The notes: generated from the letters alone by a model not told the origin. Positions 34,943 to 44,463 are shown, counted from the first letter of the stretch. The stretch: 64,000 nt of DNA from Acidimicrobiia bacterium (GCA_947476745.1 CANJRG010000011.1:1-64000); one strand, 5' to 3'. Made by a program: numbers and translations.

Positions 34943-35623
34943 TCAGCCCGACCAGCGGGACTGGCCGAAGCGATAGCCGACCGACCGGACGGTTTGGATC
35001 AGGTTGGCGTGCTCCTCGCCGAGCTTGGCCCGCAGCCGCCGCACGTGCACGTCGACGGTGCGGGCGCCTCCGTAGTACTCGTAGCCCCACACCCGGTTGA
35101 GCAGGGCCTCCCGGGTGAACACCTTGCCCGGGTGCTGCGCGAGGAACTTCAGCAGCTCGTACTCCATGTACGTCAGGTCGAGCGGCCGGCGGGCGATGGC
35201 CGCCTGGTAGGTCTCCAGGTTGAGGACCAGATCGCCGTACTCGACCAGTTCGGGGCGGGTGCCCCGGCCCAGCCGCCAGTACTGGTGCCTGAGCCGCATC
35301 TCAAGCTCGCGGTGGTTGAGCGGTGAGACCACGAAGTCGTCGAAGAGGTCGCGGTTGAGCTCGAGCGTGTTCAGCTGCTCCGAACGCAGCACCATCAGCA
35401 GCGGTTCGAGCGGGTAATCACGCTTACGCAGGGCGACCGCCAGCTTGTAGGCCTCCTCGGGGGAACGGTCGGCCATGATGATGGCCCCGCCCCACCCGTC
35501 GTCGGGCTCCTTGCGTTCGGCGTCGACCTCGTCGGTCACGCCGATGTAGCGGTACCCGGCGCGTTCGAGCGCCTGGGACAGGTCAGCGGCGACCGGGTAG
35601 GGGTAGACGAGCAGCGGTTCCAT
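34943..35623 (-). CDS. GlnR-like winged-helix regulator with an atypical receiver
   Basis: A 226-residue OmpR-class protein. The C-terminal DNA-binding domain is clear: DLTYMEYELLKFLAQHPGKV, FTREALLNRVWGYEYYGGAR and TVDVHVRRLRAKLGEEHANL followed by the wing (IQTVRSVGYRFG). The receiver half lacks the acidic pair near the N-terminus (LLVYPYPVAADL), and the usual K-P near the end is S-P (VVSPLNHREL). D52 (IIMADRS) may remain. Such phosphorylation-independent receivers are typical of actinobacterial GlnR. It starts three bases after the alpha-type glutamine synthetase stop, so it shares its message. It is probably a nitrogen regulator. Confidence 0.82.
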   Translation of the reverse strand: MEPLLVYPYPVAADLSQALERAGYRYIGVTDEVDAERKEPDDGWGGAIIMADRSPEEAYKLAVALRKRDYPLEPLLMVLRSEQLNTLELNRDLFDDFVVSPLNHRELEMRLRHQYWRLGRGTRPELVEYGDLVLNLETYQAAIARRPLDLTYMEYELLKFLAQHPGKVFTREALLNRVWGYEYYGGARTVDVHVRRLRAKLGEEHANLIQTVRSVGYRFGQSRWSG

Positions 35624-35626
35624 GGC

Positions 35627-36967
35627 TCACCAACTCGGCAGGTACCGGGACAGCTCGTAGGGCGTGACCTGGGCACGGTACTCGGCGAACTCGGCGCGCT
35701 TGTTGCGCAGGAACCATTCGAAGATGTGGTCGCCGAGCGCGTCGTGGACGAGCGCTGAGCGTTCCATCTCGTCGAGGGCCTCGGAGAGGTTGACCGGCAG
35801 CGGGACGATCCCGGCTTTGGCCCGGTCGGTGGGGGTGAGCTCGAAGAGGTTGGCAATGGTTTCCTCGGGCAGCTCGTAGCCCTCGGTGATGCCCCGCAGG
35901 CCGGCGGCGAGGATGACCGAGAACGCCAGGTACGGGTTGCAGGCGGGGTCGGGGGCCCGGTACTCGATGCGGGTCGAGCTCGGCTTGTCCTTCTTGGTCA
36001 CCGGGACCCGGATCAGCGCGGAGCGGTTGTTGTGGGCCCACGTCACGTAGGGCGGGGCCTCCGACCCGGGGGCGAGCCGCTTGTAGGAGTTGACCAGCTG
36101 GTTGGTCACCGCACAGATCTCACGGGCATGGACCAGCAACCCGGCGATGAACTGCCGGGCGGGTTGGGACAGCCCGCCGGTCTCCACGTCGTGGAACACG
36201 TTGGTGTCGCCATGGAACAGGCTCATGTGGGTGTGCATGCCCGACCCCTGGACCCCGGCGAGGGGCTTGGGCATGAAGGTGGCGTACACCCCACGCTCGA
36301 GGGCGATCTCGCGCACCAGCAGGCGGAAGGTCATGACCGTGTCGGCCATCTCCAAAGCATCGGTGTAGCGCAGGTCGATCTCGTGCTGGGAGGGGGAGTC
36401 CTCGTGGAAGCTGTACTCCACGGGGATGCTCATGGCCTCGAGCATCCCGATGGTGCGTCGCCGCAGGTCCGACGCCACGTCGGCCAGGGTCAGGTCGAAG
36501 TACGAGCCGGAGTCGAGCGGCTTCAGGGGCTTGGTCGGGTCGCCCTCGGCAAAATAGAAGAACTCCATCTCCGGGGCGACCATGAAGGTGAAGCCCAACT
36601 GCCGGGCACGGGCGAGGTTGCGCTTGAGCACGTAGCGGGGGTCCCCGGCGAAGGGGGTGCCCTCCACGTTCTCGATGTCGCAGAACATGCGCGCCGAGTG
36701 CTCCGCCTCCGGACCGAACGGCAGCAGCTCGAAGGTGGACGCGTCGGGCCGAGCCAGCACGTCGCACTCCTGCACGCGCGAGAACCCGTCGATTGACGAG
36801 CCGTCGAAGTGCATGCCCTCGGTGAAGGCCGTCTCGAGCTCCGCCGGGGTGATTGCGAAGGACTTCAGCTGTCCGTTGACGTCGGTGAACCACAGCCGGA
36901 TCAGCCGGACCGCCCGTTCCTCGACCGTGCGCAGCACGTATTGTTGTTGGCGCATCATTGTCATCAT
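35627..36967 (-). CDS. Glutamine synthetase, type I alpha-like (not adenylylatable)
   Basis: A 446-residue glutamine synthetase (glutamate + NH3 + ATP). Motifs are LWFTDVNGQLKSFAITPAEL, EGMHFDGSSIDGFSRVQECD and MVAPEMEFFYF. HEDSPSQHEIDLRYTDALEM, FMPKPLAGVQGSGMHTHMSL, NSYKRLAPGSEAP and NNRSALIRVP follow. The site that carries the adenylylated Tyr in beta-type enzymes reads ETIANLFELTPTDRAK, with Phe. It lacks the beta-type insertion, as alpha-type enzymes do. The start is one of several ATGs (36967 chosen). It forms a unit with the GlnR-like gene downstream. Confidence 0.93.
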   Translation of the reverse strand: MMTMMRQQQYVLRTVEERAVRLIRLWFTDVNGQLKSFAITPAELETAFTEGMHFDGSSIDGFSRVQECDVLARPDASTFELLPFGPEAEHSARMFCDIENVEGTPFAGDPRYVLKRNLARARQLGFTFMVAPEMEFFYFAEGDPTKPLKPLDSGSYFDLTLADVASDLRRRTIGMLEAMSIPVEYSFHEDSPSQHEIDLRYTDALEMADTVMTFRLLVREIALERGVYATFMPKPLAGVQGSGMHTHMSLFHGDTNVFHDVETGGLSQPARQFIAGLLVHAREICAVTNQLVNSYKRLAPGSEAPPYVTWAHNNRSALIRVPVTKKDKPSSTRIEYRAPDPACNPYLAFSVILAAGLRGITEGYELPEETIANLFELTPTDRAKAGIVPLPVNLSEALDEMERSALVHDALGDHIFEWFLRNKRAEFAEYRAQVTPYELSRYLPSW

Positions 36968-37008
36968 GCTGCACCATCGGGCGTGAGATTCAGAAGGCCT
37001 CCCGACGC

Positions 37009-37047
37009 GTTCACACTCCATTCACAATCGGGCAACGGGTGGGAAAC
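37009..37047. promoter_or_regulatory. Candidate GlnR/OmpR-type operator between the two glutamine synthetase genes
   Basis: Two 11-base direct repeats, GTTCACACTCC (37009-37019) and ATTCACAATCG (37020-37030), resemble OmpR-family half-sites. Immediately after comes GCAAC-N6-GAAAC (37032-37047), close to the actinobacterial GlnR a/b box (gTnAc-N6-GaAAc). It lies in the 172-base divergent gap. Confidence 0.5.
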
Positions 37048-37139
37048 GGCCGCTCGCCAGCGTGGAGGGCCGCCCGCCCCGTCCCGTTGGGCTGACCCTC
37101 GCCGCCCAGTTCCCCCCAGCACCAGGAAGAGACGACACC

Positions 37140-38576
37140 GTGGAGAAACGGACACCGGCCGAGGTCATCGCGTACGCCGAAGCGCAGGGGGTCGAGTTCG
37201 TCGACCTGCGTTTCTGCGATCTGCCCGGTCAGATGCAGCACTTCACGGCACCGCTGCACCAGCTGACCGAGGACGTCTTCGAGGAGGGCTTCGGCTTCGA
37301 CGGCAGCTCGATCCGGGGCTTCCAGGAGATCCAGGAGTCCGACATGCTCCTGTTGCCGGACCCCGACACCGCGGTCATCGACCCGTTCCGGGTGCGCAGG
37401 ACGATGAACCTCAACTGCTTCGTGCACGACCCGCTCACCGGCGAGGCGTACTCACGTGACCCCCGCAACATCGCCCGCAAGGCCGAGGCGTACCTGCAGA
37501 GCACCGGGGTGGCCGACACCGCCTACTTCGGGCCGGAGGCCGAGTTCTTCATCTTCGACTCCGCCCGCTTCTCCCAGACCGCCAACGCGGCGTTCTACGA
37601 GGTCGACTCCGACGCCGCGGCGTGGCGGCTCGGCTCGGCCACCAACATCGACGGCTCGCCGAACCGGGGTTACAAGCCGCGCCACAAGGAGGGCTACTTC
37701 CCGGTCCCGCCGGTCGACCATTTCCAGGACCTGCGTTCGGAGATGGTCGCCGTCCTCGAGGGCTGCGGGGTGGAGATCGAGCTCCAGCACCACGAGGTGG
37801 CGACCGGCGGCCAGGCCGAGATCGACATGCGCTTCGACACGCTGCTTCGGGTCGCCGACAAGCTGATGCTCTACAAGTACGTCGTCAAGAACGTGGCCTG
37901 GCAGGCGGGCAAGGTGGTCACGTTCATGCCCAAGCCGCTGTTCCAGGACAACGGGTCCGGTATGCACTGCCACCAGTCGCTGTGGTCGGAGGGCGAACCG
38001 CTGTTCTACGACGGCGACAAGTACGCCGGGCTGTCGGACATGGCCCGCTGGTACATCGGTGGGATCCTGCGCCACGCCCCGGCGATCCTGGCGTTCGCCG
38101 CGCCGACCACCAACTCCTACAAGCGGCTGGTGCCCGGCTACGAGGCGCCGGTGAACCTGGTCTACAGCCAGCGGAACCGTTCGGCCGCGGTGCGCATCCC
38201 GCTGTATTCCAAGTCGCCGAAGGCCAAGCGGCTCGAGTTCCGCTGCCCCGACCCGTCGTGCAACCCCTACCTCGCGTTCGCGGCGCAGCTGATGGCCGGC
38301 CTCGACGGCATCCAGAACCGCATCGAGCCGCCCGAGCCGGTGGACCACAACCTCTACGACCTGCCGCCGGAGGAGCTGAAGAAGGTCCCGCAGGTGCCCG
38401 GCTCGCTCGAGGAGTCGCTGGCCGCGCTCGAGGCCGACCACGACTTCCTGCTGGCCGGCGGGGTGTTCACCCGGGACCTCATCGACACCTGGGTGGCCTA
38501 CAAGCGTGAGGTCGAGGTGGACGCCATCCGCATACGGCCACACCCCTACGAGTTCCACCTGTACTTCGACATCTGA
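37140..38576 (+). CDS. glnA: Glutamine synthetase, type I beta (adenylylatable)
   Basis: A 478-residue dodecameric-type enzyme, the main ammonia-assimilating one. [72 protein letters not shown] and [12 protein letters not shown] are present. [30 protein letters not shown] and [12 protein letters not shown] complete it. The adenylylation site is intact: [15 protein letters not shown] (Tyr). The GTG start has AGGAAGA about ten bases upstream. It is divergent from the alpha-type gene; glnE lies 1.2 kb downstream on the other strand. Confidence 0.96.
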   Translation: MEKRTPAEVIAYAEAQGVEFVDLRFCDLPGQMQHFTAPLHQLTEDVFEEGFGFDGSSIRGFQEIQESDMLLLPDPDTAVIDPFRVRRTMNLNCFVHDPLTGEAYSRDPRNIARKAEAYLQSTGVADTAYFGPEAEFFIFDSARFSQTANAAFYEVDSDAAAWRLGSATNIDGSPNRGYKPRHKEGYFPVPPVDHFQDLRSEMVAVLEGCGVEIELQHHEVATGGQAEIDMRFDTLLRVADKLMLYKYVVKNVAWQAGKVVTFMPKPLFQDNGSGMHCHQSLWSEGEPLFYDGDKYAGLSDMARWYIGGILRHAPAILAFAAPTTNSYKRLVPGYEAPVNLVYSQRNRSAAVRIPLYSKSPKAKRLEFRCPDPSCNPYLAFAAQLMAGLDGIQNRIEPPEPVDHNLYDLPPEELKKVPQVPGSLEESLAALEADHDFLLAGGVFTRDLIDTWVAYKREVEVDAIRIRPHPYEFHLYFDI

Positions 38577-38896
38577 CCGGGCGACCGGACGCGACCGGGC
38601 CGGTCGGGACCACCACGGCGGTCGCTGTCCGGTCGGGCCGGCCGCGTTGCGGCTCCCTCACGCCGCCGAGATCGAGCTGCCGTCGTCGGCCCAGGTCAGC
38701 AGCGGGGTCACCCGCGGGGCTGGCTCGGCGCCGTGTCGGGCCGGGTGCCCGGCAGGGACCCATGGGCAGGGCCCTACCCGGCTTCGAACGGGTCGAGCGT
38801 TGCGGTCCTTCCTCCGGGTCCAGGGCATCGTCGGAGCGGCGTGAACCCCAGGCAGCCTTCGGACGCCGACCGGCCGCGCGGTTCGTTCGCGGACGA
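38577..38896. other. Non-coding gap with GC-rich inverted repeats
   Basis: 320 bases without a gene I can support, between glnA and the convergent secreted-protein gene. Near the glnA stop, CGACCGGAC (38582-38590) pairs with GTCCGGTCG (38627-38635), and CGACC/GGTCG pairs lie inside the loop. It is probably a terminator region. I see nothing further in the rest. Confidence 0.4.
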
Positions 38897-39511
38897 TCAG
38901 CGGACGAGCAGGCCCGAGGACCGGCGCTGCCACCAACCGAACAGCCCGGCGACCGCGGCGGCCACCAGCAGGCCCCGCAGCAGGTCCCCGGTGGGCAGGG
39001 CGAACGAACCGAGGGTGCGGCAGGTCACGGCGCTGTAGCCGGTCACGACGCCGCCGGAACGATCGGTGCTGCGCGTCGTCACCCGGTCGCAGATCCGGGT
39101 GCGGGGCGGCGCGGTGACGGTGATGGCGGCGGTGGTGGCCTGCTCGTTACGTGAGGACTGTTCGAACACGACGGCCTGACGGCTGCCGAAGCGGGCCTCG
39201 CCAGGGTCGGGGGCACCGTTGCGGTTGTCGTCGGCGAAGGCGCAGCCGATCACCACGGCCGGTCCCGGTGCGGTTCGCGGCCCGTCGTTGCGGAGCACTT
39301 CGGCGGTGACGGTGAAGGTGCCGTTGCCGTTGTCGGCCTGGTCACCCCACAGCGGGGTCCGCCGTGACAGGGTGACGTCGGGCGACGCGAACGCCTCGGC
39401 GCAGGCCCCCGAGTCGCCGGTCTGGCTGGCCGGGCCGGCGGCTCCGGCGGCCGCCGTCGGGACGATGACCGTGGCCGCCGCCAGTGCTGCTGCGATCAGT
39501 GCTCGGCGCAT
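38897..39511 (-). CDS. Secreted, C-terminally anchored protein of unknown function
   Basis: 204 residues. The signal peptide is MRRALIAAALAAATVIVPTA with an A-x-A cleavage region (AAAGAAG). The middle is Thr-rich beta sequence (GNGTFTVTAEVLRNDGPRTA; TTAAITVTAPPRTRICDRVT) with DDNRNGAPDPGEA, which resembles an EF-hand/calcium loop. The end reads FALPTGDLLRGLLVAAAVAG, a hydrophobic span and a basic tail (WWQRRSSG), like a sortase sorting signal with a shortened LPTG. A GGAGAGG stretch lies nine bases before the ATG. No family recognised. Confidence 0.7.
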   Translation of the reverse strand: MRRALIAAALAAATVIVPTAAAGAAGPASQTGDSGACAEAFASPDVTLSRRTPLWGDQADNGNGTFTVTAEVLRNDGPRTAPGPAVVIGCAFADDNRNGAPDPGEARFGSRQAVVFEQSSRNEQATTAAITVTAPPRTRICDRVTTRSTDRSGGVVTGYSAVTCRTLGSFALPTGDLLRGLLVAAAVAGLFGWWQRRSSGLLVR

Positions 39512-39741
39512 GGCCGTCCGCCTCTCCGAACCGTTCTCGGGCCGGGCTCGGGGCGAGATCCAGCCGGTTGCGGCGTGGCCGGTTCACCTGTCGAGGCGAG
39601 GCCCGGATCCCCAAGATGGTGGAGCCGCCCACGCAGCGTCGCCCTCCGGCCACCGTCGGGCCATGGACCGTGGGGCCCGCAGGACCGGGGACCCAACGCA
39701 CCCGCGCAGCGCCGGCCCGGCGGCCCGGCGGGATCGGGGTG

Positions 39742-39798
39742 GGTGGAACGGGCGGCGGTGGAACGGGCGGCGGTGGAACGGGCGGCGGTGGAACGGGC
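39742..39798. repeat. Minisatellite, 15 bases x 3.8
   Basis: Copies of GGTGGAACGGGCGGC just past the glnE stop codon. The remainder of the gap 39512-39810 shows no gene or hairpin I would support. Confidence 0.9.
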
Positions 39799-39810
39799 CG
39801 CGCCCGACGT

Positions 39811-42600
39811 TCAGCGGCCGAAGAAGAGGCGCTCCGCCGCGGCCCGCGCCGGGCCGGCGAACTCGGCGAACGTGGCGACGGTGTCGTCGAGGCCGAGCAG
39901 GCGGTCGAGGTCGCGGCGTTCCGCGGGGTCCACGGGCAGCAGGTCGCGGCCTACGCCGGTCCGCAGGAACCAGGCGTTGCGGGCGCGTTCGCAGAACCGG
40001 TAGCAGCGAAGCAGCGCCTCGGCGTCGTCGGGGGCGATCAGTCCCTCGGCGGTCAGGGCGGTCAGGGCCTCCACCGTGCCCGACTGCCGTACTGATCGGT
40101 ACGCCGGGCCGTGGCGGAGCTGCAGCAGTTGCACCGTGAACTCCACGTCCACCATCCCGCCCGGCCCCAGCTTGAGGTGCCGTGCCCGGTCCTGCCCGGG
40201 ACGCAGCCGTTCGGACTCCACCCGTCGCTTGATGTGCCGCAGCTCGGCGAGTTCCTTCGCGCGCAGCGGCTGTCCGAAGGCGATCTCGTCGCGCAGGTCC
40301 GTGAACGCCGCGCCCAGCGCCTCGTCACCGGCACAGAACCGGGCCTTGATCAGCGCCTGGCGTTCCCACACCTTGGCCCATCGGGCGTAGTAGCCCCGGT
40401 AGGAGGCCATCGTGCGGGCCAGCAGGCCCTGGTTGCCCTCGGGTCGCAGCCGGGCGTCGATCTCCCAGATCCGCCCGGTGGGACCGGTTCCGCCGATCTC
40501 GCGCAGCACCATACGGGCGAGGGCCTCGCCGCGTGTCGCTGGGCCGTCGTGGACGAATACGACGTCGAGGTCCGAGGCGAAGGCCAGCTCCCGTCCGCCG
40601 AGCTTGCCCATGGCGATCACCGCGAAGCCGACGTCGGGGGAGCGGGCCGCGAGCAGGGCGTCGAGCGTGGCATCGGCCAGATCGGACAGCTCCGATGCCA
40701 GCCCCTGCGGCGGCCGGCACAACAGCTCGCGCAACATCAGGCGCAGCTCCTCGCGACCCTTGAACTGCAGCAGCGCTGCTGCCCGTTCCGGCAGGTCGTC
40801 GGCCCGGCCGGTCGTGCCGGTGTCGTTCAGGATCTGCTCGCCGTCGCCGCCGAGTCGCGTGGCCATGCCCTCGAGCGCCTCGGCCGCAGTGGCGCGTAGC
40901 AGCTGGGGGGTGTGGGGTGTGGCCAACAGCTCGAGGTCCGCCAGCTCGGCCACTGCGTCCGGATGACGCCGCAGGGCCTGCCCGGCGGCCTTCGAGCTGG
41001 CCAGCACCTGGCACAGCGCGTGGCCGGCCGTCTCGGACTCGCGCAGCAGCGGGACGACGGTCATGGCCCGCACCGGGCCGTCGAGCACGATGCGCAGCTG
41101 CAGCAGGCCGAGGTCGGGGTTCGGTGCCTCGGCCAGCCACTCCAGCAGTTGGGGGAACAGCACCCGAAGCTGCACCGCATGGCGGCTCGAGCCTGCGGTC
41201 AGTTCCTCCACCGCGGCCCGGGTGGCGACGAGGTCGGTGAAGCCGAACGCCGCCAGCTCGCTCTCGAGCCGCTTCGGTTCCCACGGCTTGCGGCCGGACA
41301 GGGCGTCGAGCAGAGGACGGAAGAACAGCCGCTCGAAAATGGAGCGGACCGCGGCCTGGTGGCGTCGGTGGCCGGCACGGAACTGCGCCAGGGCGTCGGC
41401 GTCGGAATGGTCGCGGTAGCCCAGCACCCGGGCCAGGCGGTCCAGGGCGACGTCGTCGGCGGGCAGGGCGTACTCCTGCTGTTCCCGTTCGAGCTGCAGG
41501 CGGTGCTCCACCGTGCGCAGGTAGCGATAGGCCACGGTCAGGTGCTCGGCGTCGGGCTGGTCCACGTAGCCGCGCCGGGCGAGCTGGGCGAGGGCTTCCA
41601 GCGTGGTTCCCGACCGGATGGCCGGGTCGGCGCCGCCGTGGACGTACTGCAGGATCTGCACCGCCATCTCGACGTCGCGGATCCCGCCACGTCCCCGTTT
41701 GACTTCCCGCTCGGAGAGGCCCTCGCGGCTGAGCAGCTGCTCGGAGCGGGCCTTCATGGCCCGGATGTCGCGCACCGCGTCGAGCGGCCGGGGCCGCCCC
41801 CACAGCACCTGCTGGGTCACGTCGAACCAGCGGCGGATCAGCTCGGCGTCCCCGGCGACTCCCCGGGCCTTGATCAGCGCCTGGCGCTCCCAGGCCAACG
41901 CCCGGCCCTGGTAGTAGTCGGCGTAGGCGGCCACCGTTCGTGACAGCGGTCCGTCCCGGCCGTCGGGTCGTAGGTCGGTGTCGGTGCGGAACACGATGCC
42001 CTCGGGCCCCGGCTCGGACATCACGGCGATGACCCGCCGGGCGACCTTGGCCGCCTCGAACCCGTCGCCGTCGTGGACGAACAGCACGTCGACGTCGGAC
42101 GCGTAGTTCAGTTCCTGACCGCCGAGCTTGCCCATGGCGACGATCGCCAGGGGCTGTGCGGGGGCGGCCACCGCCAACGCTGAGCCCAGGCAGGCATCGG
42201 CGAGGTCGGCGAGTTCACGGCCGACTCCGGCGAGGTCGCTGTGGCCCAGCAGGTCCCGCAGGGTGATGCGCAGGAACTCCCGCCGCTTCCAGCGCCGCAG
42301 TGCTGCCGCCGGGGTCAGCCCCTCGGCCGGCTCGGCCACGACCGCAGCCGCCTCGGCGACGAGCTCGGCGCGTTCGCGGGCCACCAGGTGATCGACGACC
42401 ACCAGCAGCGACGGGGTGCGCACCACGGCGTCGGTCAGCGAACGCGACGCGTCGGCCAGGCTGACCACCGCTCGGGCCAGGTGCTCGTCCTGCTCGAGCC
42501 GCGGGGAGACCGGCTGACCGGCCCCGCGCAGCCGGGCGACCACCAACGACGCACCGAGCGGGTCGGCTGCATCGGCGATGAGATCGTCGAGCATCGGCAC
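39811..42600 (-). CDS. glnE: Bifunctional glutamine synthetase adenylyltransferase/deadenylylase
   Basis: A 929-residue enzyme that adds or removes AMP on the glutamine synthetase Tyr. Two nucleotidyltransferase domains are visible: MGKLGGQELNYASDVDVLFV in the N-terminal half (deadenylylation) and MGKLGGRELAFASDLDVVFV in the C-terminal half (adenylylation). Each is followed by its ENR/DLRP region (DTDLRPDGRDGPLSRTVAAY; DARLRPEGNQGLLARTMASY) and by RGRGGIRDVEMAVQ / KLGPGGMVDVEFTVQ helices. The GTG at 42600 is set by TAGCGT six bases upstream. The target is the beta-type GlnA nearby. No glnB/glnD is in the window. Confidence 0.96.
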   Translation of the reverse strand: MPMLDDLIADAADPLGASLVVARLRGAGQPVSPRLEQDEHLARAVVSLADASRSLTDAVVRTPSLLVVVDHLVARERAELVAEAAAVVAEPAEGLTPAAALRRWKRREFLRITLRDLLGHSDLAGVGRELADLADACLGSALAVAAPAQPLAIVAMGKLGGQELNYASDVDVLFVHDGDGFEAAKVARRVIAVMSEPGPEGIVFRTDTDLRPDGRDGPLSRTVAAYADYYQGRALAWERQALIKARGVAGDAELIRRWFDVTQQVLWGRPRPLDAVRDIRAMKARSEQLLSREGLSEREVKRGRGGIRDVEMAVQILQYVHGGADPAIRSGTTLEALAQLARRGYVDQPDAEHLTVAYRYLRTVEHRLQLEREQQEYALPADDVALDRLARVLGYRDHSDADALAQFRAGHRRHQAAVRSIFERLFFRPLLDALSGRKPWEPKRLESELAAFGFTDLVATRAAVEELTAGSSRHAVQLRVLFPQLLEWLAEAPNPDLGLLQLRIVLDGPVRAMTVVPLLRESETAGHALCQVLASSKAAGQALRRHPDAVAELADLELLATPHTPQLLRATAAEALEGMATRLGGDGEQILNDTGTTGRADDLPERAAALLQFKGREELRLMLRELLCRPPQGLASELSDLADATLDALLAARSPDVGFAVIAMGKLGGRELAFASDLDVVFVHDGPATRGEALARMVLREIGGTGPTGRIWEIDARLRPEGNQGLLARTMASYRGYYARWAKVWERQALIKARFCAGDEALGAAFTDLRDEIAFGQPLRAKELAELRHIKRRVESERLRPGQDRARHLKLGPGGMVDVEFTVQLLQLRHGPAYRSVRQSGTVEALTALTAEGLIAPDDAEALLRCYRFCERARNAWFLRTGVGRDLLPVDPAERRDLDRLLGLDDTVATFAEFAGPARAAAERLFFGR

Positions 42601-42606
42601 GACCGG

Positions 42607-42612
42607 ACGCTA
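42607..42612 (-). promoter_or_regulatory. -10 element of a leaderless promoter for glnE
   Basis: TAGCGT on the minus strand, six bases before the GTG at 42600. Confidence 0.55.
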
Positions 42613-42720
42613 ACCGACCCCGGTGCCACCCCCGGGCCCGCGATTCTGCCGCGATCCTGCCGCCCCGGGCCCGGGGACGCACCGTCGCCCACCGCCTTCG
42701 CGCGTCATGGGGTGGTTGCG

Positions 42721-42726
42721 TAGCCT
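42721..42726 (+). promoter_or_regulatory. -10 element of a leaderless promoter for nadE
   Basis: TAGCCT, seven bases, then the GTG at 42734. Confidence 0.55.
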
Positions 42727-42733
42727 GAGCGAC

Positions 42734-44461
42734 GTGAGCACCATCCGGGTCGCGGCCTGCCAGATCAACACCGTGGTCGGTGACCTCGAGGGCAACGCCG
42801 AACGGGTGGTCGAGGCACTCGATCGCGTCGCGGACGTCGGCTGCGACCTTGCGGTGTTCCCCGAGCTGACCTTGTGCGGCTACCCGCCCGAGGACCTCGT
42901 CCTCAAGCCGCAGTTCGTGGCGGATTGCCGCGAGGCCCTCGATCGGGTAGCCGCCCGTACCTCTTCGTGCGCGGCGGTGATCGGGTTCGTCGACGGCGGT
43001 CGCGACCTGTTCAACGCTGCTGCGGTGTGCGCCGGTGGCGTCGTGCACGGCGTGGCCCACAAGCGGCTGCTGCCGAACTACGGACCCTTCGACGAGCGCC
43101 GGTATTTCATGCCGGGTCGTGCCGGCCAGCCGCTCTACGAGATCGCCGGGGTGCCGGTCGGTGTCTCGATCTGCGAGGACGTGTGGAGCCCGACCGGCCC
43201 GGTGGCCGACCTCGCCGCAGGCGGGGCCGAGGTGATCGTCAACCTCAACGCCTCGCCGTATCACCGCGGCAAGTCGGCCGAGCGGCTCGCCATGGTCTCC
43301 ACCCGGGCGGCCGATGCCAGCGCGGCGATCGTCTACGTGAACCTGGTGGGCGGCCAGGACGAGCTGGTGTTCGACGGCTCGTCGTTCGTGGTCGACCACC
43401 AGGGCACCCTCGTGGCCCGGGCCCGCGCCTTCCACGAGCAACTGCTCGTCGTCGAGCTCGACCTGCGTCCGGCCTACCGCAAGCGCCTCCTCGATCCGCG
43501 TCACCGGCCGTTGTCGGAGCCGTTGCCGGCCATCCCGGTCAGCGCACCGGCACCGCCGTCCGCCCGCCCGCCGGCGGTGAACCTCGTCGCCGTGGAGGCC
43601 GATCCGGTGCAGGAGGTGTACGAGGCGTTGGTGCTCGCCACCCGCGACTACGTCACCAAGAACGGGTTCGGCGACGTCGTCATCGGCCTCTCCGGCGGTG
43701 TCGACTCGACCCTGGTGGCCGCCATCGCGGTGGATGCCCTCGGTCCGGCCCACGTGCACGGTGTGGCGATGCCGTCGCGCTTCAGCTCGGACCATTCCCT
43801 CGCCGACGCAGCCGAGCTCGTCGAGCGCCTCGGGATCGACCTGCGGACCATCCCCATCGAGGTCGCCCACAGCGCCTTCGAGACCATGCTGGAGGCGAGC
43901 TTCGGTGACCGAGCGCCGGACCTCGCCGAGGAGAACCTGCAGTCGCGGGTGCGTGGGGTGACCCTGATGGCGCTGTCCAACAAGCTCGGATGGCTGGTGC
44001 TCACGACGTCCAACAAGTCGGAGTCGGCCGTCGGGTACGCCACCCTCTACGGCGACACCGCCGGTGGGTTCTCCGTCATCAAGGACGTGTGGAAGCTGCT
44101 GGTCTACGAACTGTGCCGCTGGCGAAACGCCCAGGCGGAGCTCGACGGTCGCCCGGGTCCGGTGCCTGAGCGGGTACTCACCAAGGCCCCCTCCGCCGAG
44201 TTGCGGCCCGACCAGCGTGACGACCAGTCGCTGCCGCCCTACGAGGTGCTCGACCCCATCCTGACGGCCTACGTGGAGGGCGACCGGTCCTCCGAGGAGA
44301 TCGTGGCGGCCGGGTTCGATCCCGAGGTGGTGAGACGGGTGCTGCGGCTGGTCGACCTCGCCGAGTACAAGCGACGCCAGACCGCCCCCGGCGTGCGGAT
44401 CTCCACCCGGGCCTTCGGCAAGGACCGCCGGCTGCCCATCACCAACCGGTATCACGGCTGA
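42734..44461 (+). CDS. nadE: Glutamine-dependent NAD+ synthetase
   Basis: A 575-residue two-domain enzyme that makes NAD+ from deamido-NAD+, ATP and glutamine. The N-terminal glutaminase (nitrilase fold) has the Glu-Lys-Cys triad: LAVFPELTLCGYPPEDL, GVAHKRLLPNYGPFDERRYF and VGVSICEDVWSPTG. The C-terminal synthetase has VVIGLSGGVDSTLVAAIAVD (PP-loop) and NLQSRVRGVTLMALSNKLGW. LTTSNKSESAVGYATLYGD and ERVLTKAPSAELRPDQRDD follow. The length is that of bacterial ammonia-channelling NadE. The GTG start is fixed by the -10 spacing. It is probably co-transcribed with the next gene. Confidence 0.96.
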   Translation: MSTIRVAACQINTVVGDLEGNAERVVEALDRVADVGCDLAVFPELTLCGYPPEDLVLKPQFVADCREALDRVAARTSSCAAVIGFVDGGRDLFNAAAVCAGGVVHGVAHKRLLPNYGPFDERRYFMPGRAGQPLYEIAGVPVGVSICEDVWSPTGPVADLAAGGAEVIVNLNASPYHRGKSAERLAMVSTRAADASAAIVYVNLVGGQDELVFDGSSFVVDHQGTLVARARAFHEQLLVVELDLRPAYRKRLLDPRHRPLSEPLPAIPVSAPAPPSARPPAVNLVAVEADPVQEVYEALVLATRDYVTKNGFGDVVIGLSGGVDSTLVAAIAVDALGPAHVHGVAMPSRFSSDHSLADAAELVERLGIDLRTIPIEVAHSAFETMLEASFGDRAPDLAEENLQSRVRGVTLMALSNKLGWLVLTTSNKSESAVGYATLYGDTAGGFSVIKDVWKLLVYELCRWRNAQAELDGRPGPVPERVLTKAPSAELRPDQRDDQSLPPYEVLDPILTAYVEGDRSSEEIVAAGFDPEVVRRVLRLVDLAEYKRRQTAPGVRISTRAFGKDRRLPITNRYHG

Positions 44462-44463
44462 TC

